A stretch of DNA of 64,000 bases from Coffea arabica (taxonomy: Eukaryota > Streptophyta > Magnoliopsida > Gentianales > Rubiaceae): the NCBI RefSeq assembly GCF_036785885.1, contig NC_092323.1:5744501-5808500 (forward strand), read 5' to 3'. The notes beneath the pieces are model-generated. The model had not been told where the DNA came from. It ran no database searches and saw only the letters and a list, made by a program, of their open reading frames with translations. This document shows, piece after piece, positions 63,275-64,000 of this stretch. The position numbers and the translations under genes are program-made. The stretch's first letter is position 1. Each line of letters starts with the position of its first letter.

Positions 63275-64000
63275 AGTACTTGATAAAGCGTTCAGCACTG
63301 CTATGGCATAAGAAAATGTATCAAATTCTGCCCAAAATGGAGCCTACAACCTCCATGGTCCAGCATTACACAATCAGTTCAAGTTTCAGCTTGTTAAATA
63401 ATTACCTTTCCCAGCATAATGAAAGGGTTGAGCACTTGAGTTGAGTTAACTTCCTGGACTATATAGACCTGGAATAAAAATCTCTAATCTGCACGAGCAG
63501 TAAAACATTATAAAGGGGGCGACTGAGAAAATACAATCCACATATAGTCCTTATGAACGTTAAATTTAAAGGTCTACAGATATAAGCAAACGAATAAATA
63601 AAATGTTGCTCCTTCTATCAGAATTGAAGGACATAAAATAAAAGGCCGTAGTCACAAATTATTGAAGGTCTTCTAGTAACTTTTACTCGTATCTAAAAGA
63701 GGGTAATTACTAGAATTCAATCTTATTTAGATGCTAGCAGCTTCATGTTGTTCTGACCAGAAACAGTTTTCCAACATTATTTTCTCTCAAGTATAAGCAT
63801 ACGAACCATTCCAGAAAGCGTAATTTCCGCGCGGATGCAAAAATGTAAGAACAATTAAAACTCAACAAAGCGCATTTCATTATTTAAAGCAAGTCAGAAT
63901 ATCAAACCCCACCACCCCCCCCCCCCCCAAAATTATAGCACACATGCATCACCCAGCGAAGCATCACCTTCGCGAAATAAAATGTTGCAGAAGCAGTTTT
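63275..64000 (-). promoter_or_regulatory. Upstream region of the FPP gene
   Basis: Non-coding to the window edge. Minus-strand sequence here may contain a 5' UTR exon and intron, since such genes often have one, but no splice pair can be chosen with certainty. A C14 run lies at about 63915-63928. Confidence 0.35.

Noticed and set aside
1-64000. CRISPR arrays, operons, phage or bacterial signals, tRNA or rRNA genes
   Set aside because: None seen; the intron-rich plant gene structure throughout makes these unlikely, and no cloverleaf or rRNA segment was recognised by eye.

Overview
The window is nuclear DNA from a flowering plant, almost certainly a eudicot. Genes are split into many short exons by AT-rich GT-AG introns, intergenic DNA is AT-rich with MITE-like elements, and every recognisable protein is a plant housekeeping or plant developmental gene. 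I cannot name the species. I rebuilt exon chains by hand, requiring splice sites, reading phase and family resemblance to agree. All eight protein-coding genes give continuous frames.

Layout: (1) 50-4787 +, 3' part of the DNA polymerase alpha catalytic subunit; (2) 14187-5470 -, nicotinate phosphoribosyltransferase (15 exons, 564 aa); (3) 20549-17577 -, a SPATULA/ALCATRAZ-type bHLH factor; (4) about 10.4 kb of gene-poor DNA (20.55-30.9 kb) with a 967-bp foldback and several MITE-like elements; (5) 30913-33760 +, a small F-box/LRR-like protein (228 aa); (6) 39037-36738 -, a secreted PI-PLC X-domain protein with a GPI-type tail (441 aa); (7) 52813-40815 -, the Polycomb histone methyltransferase CURLY LEAF (926 aa, or 1014 aa with an optional exon); (8) 55497-57587 +, a conserved plant protein of unknown function (344 aa); (9) 63274-58165 -, a long coiled-coil filament-like plant protein (1065 aa).

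The genes do not form a pathway. They cover replication, NAD salvage, carpel/fruit patterning, ubiquitination, phosphodiesterase chemistry, chromatin silencing and coiled-coil scaffolding. What joins them is conserved gene order. From memory, their Arabidopsis counterparts lie in three separate clusters (At5g67100-67140, At4g36930-36940, At2g23360-23420), so this window looks like one block that later duplicated and was fractionated in the Arabidopsis lineage.

Most worth a second look: an in-frame 264-nt candidate exon in the first CLF intron built on a perfectly phased 39-bp (13-codon) tandem repeat; a GC-AG intron inside the CLF SET domain; a tandem duplication that copies a CLF splice acceptor; the 967-bp foldback 0.9 kb upstream of the bHLH gene; and two neighbouring pairs of related MITEs.
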